Assembly: GCF_001678675.1 (NCBI RefSeq)
Contig: NZ_LZRN01000037.1
Coordinates: 1 to 41,488 of the forward strand
Direction of reading: 5' to 3'
Source of the DNA: Gelidibacter algens
GTDB taxonomy: Bacteria; Bacteroidota; Bacteroidia; Flavobacteriales; Flavobacteriaceae
DNA length: 41,488 nt
In this document: in pieces, positions 1 to 8,976 of the stretch
How positions within the stretch are numbered: the first letter of the stretch is position 1
Layout: the number at the start of each line of letters is the position of its first letter
Program-made: the position numbers and the translations under genes
Notes under the pieces: model-generated
The model's input: only the letters and a program-made list of their open reading frames with translations
Database searches by the model: none
Told to the model about the DNA's origin: nothing

Positions 1-55
1 CGATTCGACCTAAATTTCTACTCCAAACTAAAAAATTTCTGTTCTTTTTTTTTAT

Positions 56-571
56 TTAATTAGGAAGGGAATCTGCCATGTTTTTGGAAGCTTCGATTTC
101 TTGAAGATTCATAACTACTTCAGTCGGGTCCCAGTAACCAATTTGTCTCACTATTTTTCCGTCAATAAATTTGTATGTAAGATGAATTGGTATGGTGATT
201 TCTTTTCCATTGGCAGCCAAAGTTGCTTTCCATTCTAACCAGCTATTGACCCAAGTTTCACCTTCATCGGTCACAACCATTTCATATTCTGGTTCATTAT
301 TCGTAAATCCACGACTGGAATAATTGGCATCATTTGCTTTATGATACGCAACAGTTTCTTTTTTAGACATAAATTTATCTTTAGAATTTGAGTTGAAAAA
401 TGTTTTCGAGCTATCAGCATAGACACTCATATCATAAGTCTTATCATTATAACTTTTGATAGCTTTCTTTACTGTTTCAATCTCTGGTGATTGTTGTGTG
501 TAGCGTGTGTCTTTTTGAATACAGGCTGTAAACAGGACTATTGCAAGTCCTAATAAGAATAAATTTTTCAT
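56..571 (-). CDS. Small lipoprotein with NTF2/SnoaL-like fold
   Basis: This is a 171-residue predicted lipoprotein. The N-terminus is a short hydrophobic leader ending in the lipobox L-F-T-A-C, so Cys17 would be lipidated and the protein anchored in the envelope. The rest, with aromatic-rich strands such as 'WVNSWLEWKATL' and 'IHLTYKFIDGKIVRQIGYWDP', resembles the cone-shaped NTF2/SnoaL fold used by small ligand-binding proteins and some enzymes; this is a fold guess from pattern, not a family match. The ATG start is directly before the leader. It is the last gene of a minus-strand series behind two secreted proteins and a two-component pair, with a 62-base gap containing a hairpin upstream. 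No substrate or catalytic residue can be named. Confidence 0.75.
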   Translation of the reverse strand: MKNLFLLGLAIVLFTACIQKDTRYTQQSPEIETVKKAIKSYNDKTYDMSVYADSSKTFFNSNSKDKFMSKKETVAYHKANDANYSSRGFTNNEPEYEMVVTDEGETWVNSWLEWKATLAANGKEITIPIHLTYKFIDGKIVRQIGYWDPTEVVMNLQEIEASKNMADSLPN

Positions 572-590
572 TGGTTTTATGTTTTGAGAT

Positions 591-620
591 AAACCTACAA
601 GGTTGAAACCTTGCAGGTTT
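591..620. repeat. REP-like hairpin between two genes
   Basis: This is an inverted repeat with 14-base arms (591-604 and 607-620) and a two-base loop. The arms match except for one position, which could form a G-U pair. It is built on the words aaacct and aggttt and resembles the hairpin at 8842-8874. It lies between a secreted-protein gene and a lipoprotein gene of the same strand and has no T-run on the minus strand, so it looks more like a dispersed palindrome or an mRNA-stabilising hairpin than a terminator. Confidence 0.55.
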
Positions 621-633
621 GGTTATTGATTGG

Positions 634-1392
634 TTATTTTTTTGCGGTATAGCCTAAATCTGGACGCATCGCACCAGTTTTTACTTCGTAGCGATCTAAC
701 AAGGCAAACATTTCACTAAATAATTTTTTACCTTCATCACCAAGTAATGTGTCATTTTCTTCGCTTGCTTTTGCATAAGACTGCTCATCTTTTGCAGAAA
801 TCACTGCTAAATAATATTCTCCCATGGTGCCAAATCCGCTGTGATACATTCTGTAATGTTCTTTTGCACCTTTTTTTACATAGAGTGCTTGGATTTCTTT
901 GATTTTAGCGCGAAGTGCTTGGGAGTTACTTGGTGTGACATACAAAAAATGCCATTTTCTGTAGTCTTGTCCGGGAGTATTTAAGGTCAGACCATCAGGC
1001 ATATAGGAGAGGTCGTTGTTTAAAGTGACAATATAGTCGCCATGTTTGTCATAACACTCATTGAAGCGTTTGAAAATATCCCGAAAGTCATCTTCTCCCA
1101 TTTTTTCCATTAAAGGTGCCAATGGGTTTTTGTCTAGGTCGGCCATGTTTGCAATTGGTGTAATGCTTAAATAGGTGCCGTCATTAACATGGGCCGTTGT
1201 CCAATCGGCATCTTTAAGATCATGTTTTTTGCAAGCTTCAATAAAATCTTTTGTAACTTTTTCGTAATCTGCCTGCTTGGAGGGTTTAACTTGATCTGCA
1301 TGAATCCAAAATGTTTGGTTTTGTGCAACAGTGAATGTCGATGCTGTAACTAACAAGATTGCTGTTAACAGCGCGTTTTTTAAAGTTTTCAT
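634..1392 (-). CDS. Secreted protein, likely tandem ferredoxin-like (alpha/beta-barrel) repeat
   Basis: This is a 252-residue exported protein of unknown function. Residues 1-23 form a signal peptide ending in T-V-A-Q. The mature part seems to contain two similar halves. Each opens with a strand rich in aromatic residues ('FWIHADQVKP' near 28, 'WHFLYVTPSN' near 147), continues with a charged helix and returns through a strand ending in an 'A-x-M/K' turn. That beta-alpha-beta order is what dimeric alpha/beta-barrel (ferredoxin-like) proteins show, so one chain may form a pseudo-dimer. The same plan is seen in the gene directly upstream, which is probably a distant paralogue. The 27-base gap to that gene suggests co-transcription. 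No catalytic residues are recognisable. Confidence 0.72.
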   Translation of the reverse strand: MKTLKNALLTAILLVTASTFTVAQNQTFWIHADQVKPSKQADYEKVTKDFIEACKKHDLKDADWTTAHVNDGTYLSITPIANMADLDKNPLAPLMEKMGEDDFRDIFKRFNECYDKHGDYIVTLNNDLSYMPDGLTLNTPGQDYRKWHFLYVTPSNSQALRAKIKEIQALYVKKGAKEHYRMYHSGFGTMGEYYLAVISAKDEQSYAKASEENDTLLGDEGKKLFSEMFALLDRYEVKTGAMRPDLGYTAKK

Positions 1393-1419
1393 GATTAATA
1401 GTTTATAGTTGGTTAATAG

Positions 1420-2157
1420 TTATTGCATGCTGATATCTTTTGCCAGCGTATAAGTGTAGTCCCATATATTATCCACCGATGCTCTTAGTTTTGTACGAGT
1501 CTCTTTCGTTTTTGCCTTACCATGTACACTTTCGTATATTTTCCATACACCATCTCTATCGACGTCTAAAGCAGCAAAGTCTTTAAAGGGAGTCGATACA
1601 AAATAATCGCTACCTTCTCCGCCCATCACACTGTACCAGTAGCCTCTACTCTCACCTTCTTTTGAACTCATAGTGGTGGTAACGTCCTTTATAACTTCAT
1701 TAAAGGCAGCATCATCTTTTACTTTAAAGTTTGTAACCCAAACAATAGACATGTCTCCCAAAGGCGCTTTTCTGCTTATTTCGGGCATAGGCGTTGCCAT
1801 ATTGAATTCTGTGCTTTCAATGTGCGGTGTAATATATTCTAGGCCAACGGCACGACATGCTTTTCCTGCTGCATCTTCTTTATCCATTTCGGCCCAATTC
1901 GCCATGTTTCCGGAAAGCACATACACATTTCCTTTACCTTGTATACGATGCCATACATTCCATGTGTTTGTTCCGTTATTGTCCTTATAACATTTGTTCC
2001 ATTTTTTTACACCCTCTTTAAAATTACCGTCATGGCCATATTTTATGGTAAATTCGGTTAGGTTCATAATAAAGTTTTCTTGCTCTTGGGATTGTGAAAT
2101 CATTGGCAACATCAATAGCAGTGAAAGTGCAAAAAAGGTTGTTTTTAAAATTTTCAT
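1420..2157 (-). CDS. Secreted protein, likely tandem ferredoxin-like repeat, paralogue of the next gene
   Basis: This is a 245-residue exported protein. Residues 1-23 form a signal peptide ending near 'ISQSQ'. The mature chain divides into two halves, each starting with a strand ('FIMNLTEFTIK' and 'MSIVWVTNFKVK'), followed by a helix with conserved Trp/Lys and a returning strand ('NVYVLSGNMANWAEMD', 'DYFVSTPFKDFAALD'). The halves look like two copies of one ferredoxin-like unit, as in the following gene. The gene lies 148 bases downstream of a LytTR response regulator on the same strand and 27 bases upstream of its presumed paralogue. Its role is unknown; the neighbourhood suggests an envelope output of the adjacent two-component system, which is inference only. 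Confidence 0.72.
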   Translation of the reverse strand: MKILKTTFFALSLLLMLPMISQSQEQENFIMNLTEFTIKYGHDGNFKEGVKKWNKCYKDNNGTNTWNVWHRIQGKGNVYVLSGNMANWAEMDKEDAAGKACRAVGLEYITPHIESTEFNMATPMPEISRKAPLGDMSIVWVTNFKVKDDAAFNEVIKDVTTTMSSKEGESRGYWYSVMGGEGSDYFVSTPFKDFAALDVDRDGVWKIYESVHGKAKTKETRTKLRASVDNIWDYTYTLAKDISMQ

Positions 2158-2305
2158 GATTAATAGTTTTTATGGTTATTATTAACCTAAACTACTGTAT
2201 ATCAATATAAAATAAAATCAATCTAGGACGAACAGTAGCATAGTCTGTCCGAAACAACCGATTTATTTATCGGAAGTTATGAAAGTAGAAGAAAGGGCGT
2301 TTTCT

Positions 2306-3049
2306 TTAAATGGTCTGCAATCGATTCAATAATTCCTCTTTTAAGATTTTGCTAACAGGAATGGCTTTTTTGGCAATCACGATATGACTGTTCGCTACTT
2401 CATCAATTTGGGAAAGATTGACAATGAAGGAACGATGCACTCTTATAAAGTGTTTTTGTGGCAATTTTTCATCCATATCCTTTAGTGTCATGACCAAAAG
2501 ATATTCTTTGTCTTTGGAATAGATGCGGCAATAATTGCGTTCGGCTTCGATATATAAGATGTCCTTAATAACCACTTTTACCATTTTATCGAGATGGCGA
2601 ACGAAAATACAATCGCTTAAGATGAAGGGTGAATTGTTGGTCATGGTTGCACTACTTTCAGAATCTTTGCGACAATGTATCTGATTGATGGTTAATTCTA
2701 TGGCTCTTTGGAGATCCAGTTTTTTGAAAGGTTTGGAAATAAAAGCATAAGGATTGGTGGCTTTTGCTCTATCAAAATTAACATCATCAGCATTCGCCGT
2801 CAGGTAAATAACAGGAATGTCGTAATCATTTTGCATAATTTGTACGGTCTCTATGCCATCGAGTTTGCCCTTTAAAGAAATATCCATCAATAGTATGTCC
2901 GGTTGGTTCTGTTTGATATTTGTTAATGCTTCTTCACCACGAGGAATGATGCCTGTAACGTCATAGCCCAAACTGGAAAGTTGCAAGGAGATATTGGCAG
3001 CAATAATCATTTCGTCCTCAACAATCAATATTTTTATAGGTGTTGCCAT
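2306..3049 (-). CDS. LytTR-family two-component response regulator
   Basis: This is a 247-residue transcriptional regulator. The receiver domain (about residues 5-122) shows the acidic pair E11/D12, phospho-acceptor Asp56 in 'LLMDISL', switch Thr84 and Lys106 in 'ISKPF'. A linker leads to a LytTR DNA-binding domain (about 148-245) with the family signatures 'DILYIEAERNYCRIY' and 'FIRVHRSFIVNL'. The ATG shares one base with the stop codon of the upstream histidine kinase (TAATG), so the two are translationally coupled and form a cognate pair. LytTR regulators bind direct repeats in promoters; the natural candidates are the secreted-protein genes that follow on the same strand, but no operator repeat could be identified with confidence. 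Confidence 0.93.
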   Translation of the reverse strand: MATPIKILIVEDEMIIAANISLQLSSLGYDVTGIIPRGEEALTNIKQNQPDILLMDISLKGKLDGIETVQIMQNDYDIPVIYLTANADDVNFDRAKATNPYAFISKPFKKLDLQRAIELTINQIHCRKDSESSATMTNNSPFILSDCIFVRHLDKMVKVVIKDILYIEAERNYCRIYSKDKEYLLVMTLKDMDEKLPQKHFIRVHRSFIVNLSQIDEVANSHIVIAKKAIPVSKILKEELLNRLQTI

Positions 3050-4932
3050 TATGCTGCTGGTTTAGTTTTAAATTGAAATAAAATGGACGTGCCATTCTCA
3101 TGGTCTTCCATCATTTTTCCATCTAATTGTTGGGTCAATAATTGAATGAGTTGTGAGCCAAAACCTGTTCCTCTTGGTGCCATTCCAACTACTTTGCCCA
3201 CGCCATTATCGGCAACTCTTAAGGTCAATAATTCGGGTGTTGATTGTGATAAGCTAATGAGAATATTTCCTCTGCCATCTTTTGGGAAGGCATATTTTAA
3301 GGCGTTTGTCAATAATTCATTGACGATTAGGCCAATTGGTACTGCAGTGTCTACATCCAATTCCAAATTGTCCATGGCACATTCTATTTTTACTTTGGCA
3401 TCTGCATCAAACGTATCCAAAATGCCTTCACCGAGATTTAAGAAATAGTCTTTCATTTCGATACTGCCCAAGTTTTCACCTTGATACAATTTCTGATGGA
3501 TGATTCCCATGGATTGAACCCGATTTTGGCTTGCCATCATGGCGTCTTTCGTGGCTGAATCTTCCAACTGTGCTGATTGTAACGCGAGCAGACTTTTGAC
3601 GAGTTCAAGATTATTTTTTACACGATGGTGGATTTCTTTGAGGAGCAGTTCGTTCTGTTTGTTTTTGGTATCCAATTTCAAGTTCAACAAGCTTAATTCG
3701 TTATTTTTATGTTGACGTTTTTTATAATAATAAAACAATCCGAATACTATAATTGCCAATAAACTAGCTAACACGATGTACAATGCTTTTGCCCTCTGTT
3801 GTTGTGCTATTTTTTCATCCTGAAAATAAATTGTTGCATTTTTTTGACCCGTTTCATACTTTGCCTGTGCTTCCGTCTCCAGCCCATGGATGGTATTGTC
3901 CTTAAACTCTTCAAAGGCTTGTGCATATAAATGGTGATAGAATAATGCTAATTTGTAATCTTGAAGAGATTCATAAATATTAGAAACATGCATGTAGTTT
4001 TCCCAAAGGTTTCTCTCCCTTCCAGTCTTTTTCATGATGTCAATTGCTTGAAGGTTATAGGGAAGTGCTTCTTTATATTTTCCTTGTAATAAATACACAT
4101 GGCCAATATTTCCCAATGAAGGAATTAAATAGCGTTCCAAACCCATTTTGGTAGAATTGTCAAAATTGGCTTCGTAATCGGCAATGGCTTCATCATAGCG
4201 ATCCATGTACTTATAAATATTACCTCTCCAATTAATGGATGCCATCATCGGAATGCCATATTCTCCTAATTCGGCATACAAATCGATTGACTTATTAATG
4301 GACGCCAATGCCTGCTCAAGGTCAGTTGTGGAAAATAATTGGTCATTAGCCTTTATGCGATAGGCATTGGCTAGCTCTTCCTTGGCATCCAATCTTTCTA
4401 ATATCGCTATTGCCTTATCTGCCCATCTGACGCCTTCGGCATAACTTCGTTCATAATATTTTAAATCACCGATAGCTGTATAGCATTCAGCAATTCCTTT
4501 TTGATTATTGGTTTTTTCAAATAGATCAAGTGCCTTATATACGGTTTGTGTGGCTTCAGCATAATCTGCCTTGACCATCAAAAGATCTTTCCATTTTAGA
4601 TAAGTAAAGGCAAGTTGGTCGTCATTTTTATGTTCTAAATGGATGTCTCTTAATTTTTCAACATAATAAAATGCCGAATCAAGTTTTGAATAGTCCTTAT
4701 GATAGGTGACTAAATAACCATAGGTTTTGGCAAGCGCATCCTGATTTTTAATTTGTTTGGAAAGTGAAATGGCGCGATAAGAATTGTTAGCTATTGCTGT
4801 AGAATCGGATGGAATTTTGATATGTGAGTCCAACCAAATCAACAAAGAATCCAACGTTACCTTATCAGAATTTTGAGCATGGATAAAAGTTGTAAAAAAA
4901 AGTAAAAATGCAGTGGTTAGAGAATGTTTCAT
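3049..4932 (-). CDS. TPR-containing sensor histidine kinase (HisKA_2 type)
   Basis: This is a 627-residue sensor kinase. A signal peptide (1-19) is followed by a sensory region of tetratricopeptide repeats (about 60-345, alternating helices with A/Y/L heptads such as 'GNIGHVYLLQGKYKEAL'), which lies outside the cytoplasm. One membrane segment (about 383-402) and a coiled linker come next. The HisKA_2 dimerisation box carries the phospho-acceptor histidine at 435/436 ('EIHHRVKNNL'). The HATPase domain has the N box 'NELLTNALKYAF' (538-549), G1 box 'VADNGVGK' and G2 box 'GTGFG'. HisKA_2/TPR kinases paired with LytTR regulators are common in Bacteroidota. The stop codon overlaps the regulator's start. 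The signal sensed cannot be told from sequence. Confidence 0.94.
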   Translation of the reverse strand: MKHSLTTAFLLFFTTFIHAQNSDKVTLDSLLIWLDSHIKIPSDSTAIANNSYRAISLSKQIKNQDALAKTYGYLVTYHKDYSKLDSAFYYVEKLRDIHLEHKNDDQLAFTYLKWKDLLMVKADYAEATQTVYKALDLFEKTNNQKGIAECYTAIGDLKYYERSYAEGVRWADKAIAILERLDAKEELANAYRIKANDQLFSTTDLEQALASINKSIDLYAELGEYGIPMMASINWRGNIYKYMDRYDEAIADYEANFDNSTKMGLERYLIPSLGNIGHVYLLQGKYKEALPYNLQAIDIMKKTGRERNLWENYMHVSNIYESLQDYKLALFYHHLYAQAFEEFKDNTIHGLETEAQAKYETGQKNATIYFQDEKIAQQQRAKALYIVLASLLAIIVFGLFYYYKKRQHKNNELSLLNLKLDTKNKQNELLLKEIHHRVKNNLELVKSLLALQSAQLEDSATKDAMMASQNRVQSMGIIHQKLYQGENLGSIEMKDYFLNLGEGILDTFDADAKVKIECAMDNLELDVDTAVPIGLIVNELLTNALKYAFPKDGRGNILISLSQSTPELLTLRVADNGVGKVVGMAPRGTGFGSQLIQLLTQQLDGKMMEDHENGTSILFQFKTKPAA

Positions 4933-5037
4933 AAGTCTTAATTATTACTGCTAACAAGACTTGAGGAGGATTAAATATACTAATTTTTTGTTAAATAATT
5001 AGAAATTAGAGAGTTCGATGGCGTTATTTTTTTGGTA

Positions 5038-6075
5038 CTAAATACGTTCTTCCGTAGTTGCGGTTTGCTGTTTCCCGTATTCTTTTTTGTAGATACTTAT
5101 TAGAGCCAAAAACAGACTGATCAATAAAGGCCCAAAAATCAATCCGATAAAACCAAAAATTGGGACCCCAACAATAACTCCAATTAAGGTGATTAGGGGG
5201 TGCACGTCATCTAATTTTTTCAGCACATAAAGGCGTATAATATTATCTGTAGAGCCCACTACTACAAACCCGTAGATCAAAATGGCCCACGCTTGAAAAG
5301 TCTCACCAGAAGAAAGGCTAACTAAAAACACCGGTACAATCCCGATAAGGGTCCCAACAAATGGAATCATAGAGCCTACAGTAACGATCACGAACCAGAA
5401 AAAAGGTTCGTCAATACCAAAAATCAAAAACCCGATTAAGGCTATAACACCTTGGGCAATCGCCACCAAAGGAATTCCAATGGCGTTAGAACGCACCATG
5501 GCTTGAACTTCAAAGCCTATTTCTCTTAAATTATCTCTGTTTAACGGAATGTATTCTGTTAAAGATTCGCGCAACTCTCTTCGGTTGGTCAACATATAGT
5601 ACAGCATAAAATACATAAGGCCAATAGCAACAAAGGCGTTAAAAGTGCCACCTACCAAATTCTGTAAATTTTCTGAAACCCATCCTGTGATGGCGCTAGT
5701 ATCAATATTTTTACCAATGTCAAATCCTACAAAGTGCTGTACTTTACTCAACTGATCCTTAAAAGCCGTAACTACTTGTTCACTATTGTTGACGGCCCTA
5801 CCAATTTTACTGCTCAGCATCCAAACAATACCCGTAAGTGGAATCAGGATTCCAACAAAAGAAATCAGCATAATCATTAAAGCAGCTAAAGTTGGGTTCC
5901 ATTTTCTGTTTTTTACCAATGAAGTCATCCATTTTCTGAAAAGGATATAAATGGTTATTGCACCAAGAACACCAGTAAGATACGGCAGCAGCTCTCTAAA
6001 TATAAGACTTCCCATAAATAGAATGAGAAGGATCACGAAGATTTGACGAATTAATTTGGGTGGTATTTGGTTCAT
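5038..6075 (-). CDS. AI-2E family transporter (TqsA/PerM-like membrane protein)
   Basis: This is a 345-residue integral membrane protein. Hydrophobic segments occur near residues 10-45, 60-85, 145-165 and in four to five segments across 200-335, the pattern of the AI-2E (PF01594) family. The central part with 'VRSNAIGIPLVAIAQGVIALIGF' and the later 'GSMIPFVGTLIGIVPVFLVSL' is the most conserved stretch in the family. Members have been linked to autoinducer-2 or other small-molecule export and to Na+/H+ antiport; which applies here is not visible. The C-terminus is short, charged and cytoplasmic. The gene stands alone between the kinase operon and lysA, with gaps of about 100 bases on each side. 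Confidence 0.9.
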   Translation of the reverse strand: MNQIPPKLIRQIFVILLILFMGSLIFRELLPYLTGVLGAITIYILFRKWMTSLVKNRKWNPTLAALMIMLISFVGILIPLTGIVWMLSSKIGRAVNNSEQVVTAFKDQLSKVQHFVGFDIGKNIDTSAITGWVSENLQNLVGGTFNAFVAIGLMYFMLYYMLTNRRELRESLTEYIPLNRDNLREIGFEVQAMVRSNAIGIPLVAIAQGVIALIGFLIFGIDEPFFWFVIVTVGSMIPFVGTLIGIVPVFLVSLSSGETFQAWAILIYGFVVVGSTDNIIRLYVLKKLDDVHPLITLIGVIVGVPIFGFIGLIFGPLLISLFLALISIYKKEYGKQQTATTEERI

Positions 6076-6176
6076 TTATAAGGTCGTGGTTGCGTTATTG
6101 AAAGTAAAATCTGCCAATTTAAAGATAGTGCAAGTTTCTTAATTTAAAGTTTATAAAAATAGCGCACATACAATTA

Positions 6177-7388
6177 TTATGCACCCAAATCAATTTCAAT
6201 TTGATTATTGATAATATCTTCAAAAGTCTCACGCTTTCTTATCAAATGGGCTTTTTTATTGTGCCAAAGCACCTCCGCAGGTCTAAAGCGTGAGTTGTAA
6301 TTGCTAGCCATGGTAAAACAATAGGCACCAGCGTTTTTAAAGCATAAAATATCACCCTCACTAATTTCGTTGATACGGATATTACTGGCGAAAGTATCGG
6401 TCTCGCAAATATAGCCTACCACTGAGTAAAACCGCTCGCGTCCCTTAGAATTGGAGATATTAATGATTTCATGTTGTGAGCCATATAGCATTGGTCTGAT
6501 CAAATGATTAAAGCCAGAGTCAACTTGGGCAAAAACAGTAGAAGTAGTCTGTTTGACAACATTTACTTTAGTCAGAAAAACACCGGCTTCACTCACCAAA
6601 AATTTCCCAGGTTCAAAGGCCAAGGTCAACTCCCGTCCATATTTTTTGCAGAATGCATTGAAACGTTCGGAGAGTTTTTGGCCCAATTCTTCAATGTTTG
6701 TTTCAATATCACCTTCTTTATAAGGCACTTTAAAACCAGATCCAAAATCAATAAATTCTAAATCCTTAAAATGCAATGCCGTATCAAACAAGATTTCGCT
6801 GGCATATAAAAAGACATCAATATCAAGAATATCACTTCCGGTATGCATATGGATCCCGTTGATGTTCATCTTGGTGTTATCGATAATGCGCAACAAATGC
6901 GGAATTTGATGAATTGAAATCCCAAACTTACTATCAATATGGCCTACAGAAATATTGGTATTACCACCAGCCATGACATGCGGATTGATCCTGATGCACA
7001 CCGGTGTTTTTGGATGACGCGTGCCAAATTGCTCTAAAATGGAAAGGTTATCAATGTTGATCTGTACGCCAAGTTTTGCGGCCATTTCAATTTCTTCAAG
7101 AGATACACCGTTTGGGGTAAAGATGATTTGTTCAGGAGAAAATCCAGCCATCAAGCCTAATTTAACTTCCTGAATGGACACAGTATCTAATCCTGAGCCC
7201 AAAGTTTTAAACAACTTTAATATTGAAATGTTGGATAAAGCCTTAACAGCATAGTTTAATTTTAATTTTTTAACCTTACTAAATGCAGAAGTCAAGCGTT
7301 TGTATTGCGCACCTATTTTATCTGAATCATAGACGTAAACTGGACTTTCGAAGTCTTTTGCGATTTGTAATAAGGTTTTATGTTCCAT
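6177..7388 (-). CDS. lysA: Diaminopimelate decarboxylase
   Basis: This 403-residue PLP enzyme catalyses the last step of lysine synthesis, decarboxylating meso-diaminopimelate in the cytoplasm. The N-terminal alanine-racemase-like barrel carries the PLP lysine K49 in 'NYAVKALS', the 'HTGSDI' loop and 'EPGKF'. The C-terminal beta domain has the substrate-binding 'CETDTF' cysteine motif and 'GAYCFTMASNYN'. Length fits the stand-alone enzyme, with no aspartokinase fusion. It is transcribed away from sucC, and the 239-base gap between them must hold both promoters. dapD, earlier in the same pathway, lies about 30 kb away in this window, so the lysine genes are dispersed. Confidence 0.96.
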   Translation of the reverse strand: MEHKTLLQIAKDFESPVYVYDSDKIGAQYKRLTSAFSKVKKLKLNYAVKALSNISILKLFKTLGSGLDTVSIQEVKLGLMAGFSPEQIIFTPNGVSLEEIEMAAKLGVQINIDNLSILEQFGTRHPKTPVCIRINPHVMAGGNTNISVGHIDSKFGISIHQIPHLLRIIDNTKMNINGIHMHTGSDILDIDVFLYASEILFDTALHFKDLEFIDFGSGFKVPYKEGDIETNIEELGQKLSERFNAFCKKYGRELTLAFEPGKFLVSEAGVFLTKVNVVKQTTSTVFAQVDSGFNHLIRPMLYGSQHEIINISNSKGRERFYSVVGYICETDTFASNIRINEISEGDILCFKNAGAYCFTMASNYNSRFRPAEVLWHNKKAHLIRKRETFEDIINNQIEIDLGA

Positions 7389-7539
7389 TTTTGAAGTTTA
7401 AATTTTAACAACGGTAAAGCTAAATCCTTTTTTTTATTCGAGCATAAATAAAATACTAAAAGTGATACAACTTTTTCTATGATGAAAACGGCCCCAACAA
7501 ACAATACTTAAATTTATTGGTTAAAACATTTATCTTGAT

Positions 7540-7547
7540 TACTTTTG
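7540..7547 (+). promoter_or_regulatory. Bacteroidota-type -7 promoter element of sucC
   Basis: TACTTTTG is a perfect match to the Bacteroidota -7 consensus TAnnTTTG. A TTG at 7517-7519, 20 bases upstream, fits the -33 element. Transcription would begin about 7-10 bases downstream, leaving a leader of about 70 bases before the sucC ATG at 7628. Confidence 0.65.
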
Positions 7548-7627
7548 TGCTGCATAAAAATAGAGATTTCCGCTTGGGCTGGAACATTTCCAGAAGCTAA
7601 AAACGGAACAATTATATACTGATCAAT

Positions 7628-8818
7628 ATGAATTTACACGAGTATCAAGGAAAAGATATTTTAAGCAGTTTTGGAGTCCGTATCCAACGTGGTATCGTCG
7701 CAAAAAATGCTAACGAAGCTGTTGCTGCAGCAAAACAATTGACCGCTGAGACCGGAACCGGTTGGTACGTGATCAAAGCACAAGTTCATGCAGGTGGACG
7801 TGGTAAGGGTGGCGGTGTCAAGTTGGCCAAAAGCCTTAAAGAGGTTGAAGAAGTTTCAGGAAAGATGATTGGCATGCAATTGATCACACCTCAAACGTCA
7901 GCAGAAGGTAAAAAAGTGCATCAGGTTCTGGTGGCTGAGGATGTTTACTATCCAGGAGCTAGTGAAACCAGTGAGTTTTATGTATCTGTACTATTGAATA
8001 GAGGTACCGGTCGTAACATGATCATGTATTCTACTGAAGGTGGAATGGATATTGAAACTGTTGCTGAAGAAACACCACATTTAATTTTTACAGAAGAAAT
8101 TGATCCTTCCACAGGTATTTTACCGTTCCAGGCAAGACGAATTGCATTTAATTTAGGTTTGGAAGGCAATGCCTTCAAGGAAATGACCAAATTTGTGACC
8201 AATCTTTATACAGCTTATGTAGCCTCTGACGCCTCTTTGTTTGAAATCAATCCGGTATTGAAAACCAGTGATGATAAAATCATGGCTGTTGATGCCAAAG
8301 TGACCATTGATGACAATGCACTTTATAGACACAAAGATTATTTGAACTTACGCGATTTGCGTGAAGAAAGTGCCATTGAAGTTGAAGCGGGTGCTTTAGG
8401 ATTAAACTATGTTGATCTAGACGGTAACGTTGGCTGTATGGTTAACGGTGCGGGGTTAGCAATGGCAACCATGGATTTGATTAAGCAAGCAGGTGGTGAA
8501 CCAGCAAACTTTTTAGATGTTGGTGGTACTGCAGATGCGGCTCGAGTTGAGGCAGCTTTCAGTATTATTTTAAAAGATCCGGCTGTTAAAGCTATCTTGA
8601 TCAATATTTTTGGTGGGATTGTACGTTGTGACAGAGTTGCGCAAGGTATCATTGATGCCTATAAAAACATGGGCAATATTGATGTGCCAATCATTGTGCG
8701 TTTACAAGGTACGAATGCTGATATCGCCAAGAAATTAATTGACGATTCAGGATTGGATGTTATGAGTGCTACTGAATTTCAGGAAGCTGCTGATAAGGTA
8801 CAGTCGGTTTTGGCCTAA
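7628..8818 (+). CDS. sucC: Succinyl-CoA synthetase beta subunit
   Basis: This 396-residue TCA-cycle enzyme subunit (ADP/GDP-forming succinate-CoA ligase) couples succinyl-CoA cleavage to nucleotide phosphorylation together with the alpha subunit SucD. The N-terminal ATP-grasp domain shows the start 'MNLHEYQGKDIL' and the glycine loop 'HAGGRGKGGGVKLAK' (54-68). 'LFEINPV' lies in the metal/nucleotide site. The C-terminal CoA-ligase domain has 'FLDVGGTAD' and 'NIFGGIVRCDRVAQGII'. sucD is not next to it: a strong terminator follows directly, so the alpha subunit must be encoded elsewhere, as is usual in flavobacteria. The start is fixed by the family N-terminus. Confidence 0.97.
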   Translation: MNLHEYQGKDILSSFGVRIQRGIVAKNANEAVAAAKQLTAETGTGWYVIKAQVHAGGRGKGGGVKLAKSLKEVEEVSGKMIGMQLITPQTSAEGKKVHQVLVAEDVYYPGASETSEFYVSVLLNRGTGRNMIMYSTEGGMDIETVAEETPHLIFTEEIDPSTGILPFQARRIAFNLGLEGNAFKEMTKFVTNLYTAYVASDASLFEINPVLKTSDDKIMAVDAKVTIDDNALYRHKDYLNLRDLREESAIEVEAGALGLNYVDLDGNVGCMVNGAGLAMATMDLIKQAGGEPANFLDVGGTADAARVEAAFSIILKDPAVKAILINIFGGIVRCDRVAQGIIDAYKNMGNIDVPIIVRLQGTNADIAKKLIDDSGLDVMSATEFQEAADKVQSVLA

Positions 8819-8841
8819 TCATATTATAAATACTATTTATC

Positions 8842-8880
8842 AGACCTCACAGGTTTTCAAAACCTGTGAGGTCTTTTTTA
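8842..8880 (+). terminator. Rho-independent terminator after sucC
   Basis: A perfect 15-base-pair stem (8842-8856 with 8860-8874) and a three-base loop are followed by a run of T. It starts 24 bases after the sucC stop. The same word family (acctcacagg / cctgtgaggt) resembles the hairpin at 591-620. Confidence 0.85.
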
Positions 8881-8976
8881 TTGAAATTGGTTGAGGTTTC
8901 TGATTCCTTGATGTTTTAGGGAGTGATAAAGGCCGATAGAAACCTCTCAGAAATTCTACAAACGAAATTACAATCC

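Noticed and set aside
8893-8946. Inverted repeat gaggtttct / agaaacctc with a 36-base loop
   Set aside because: The arms are only nine bases and the loop is long; no T-run or gene relation, so it is probably chance.
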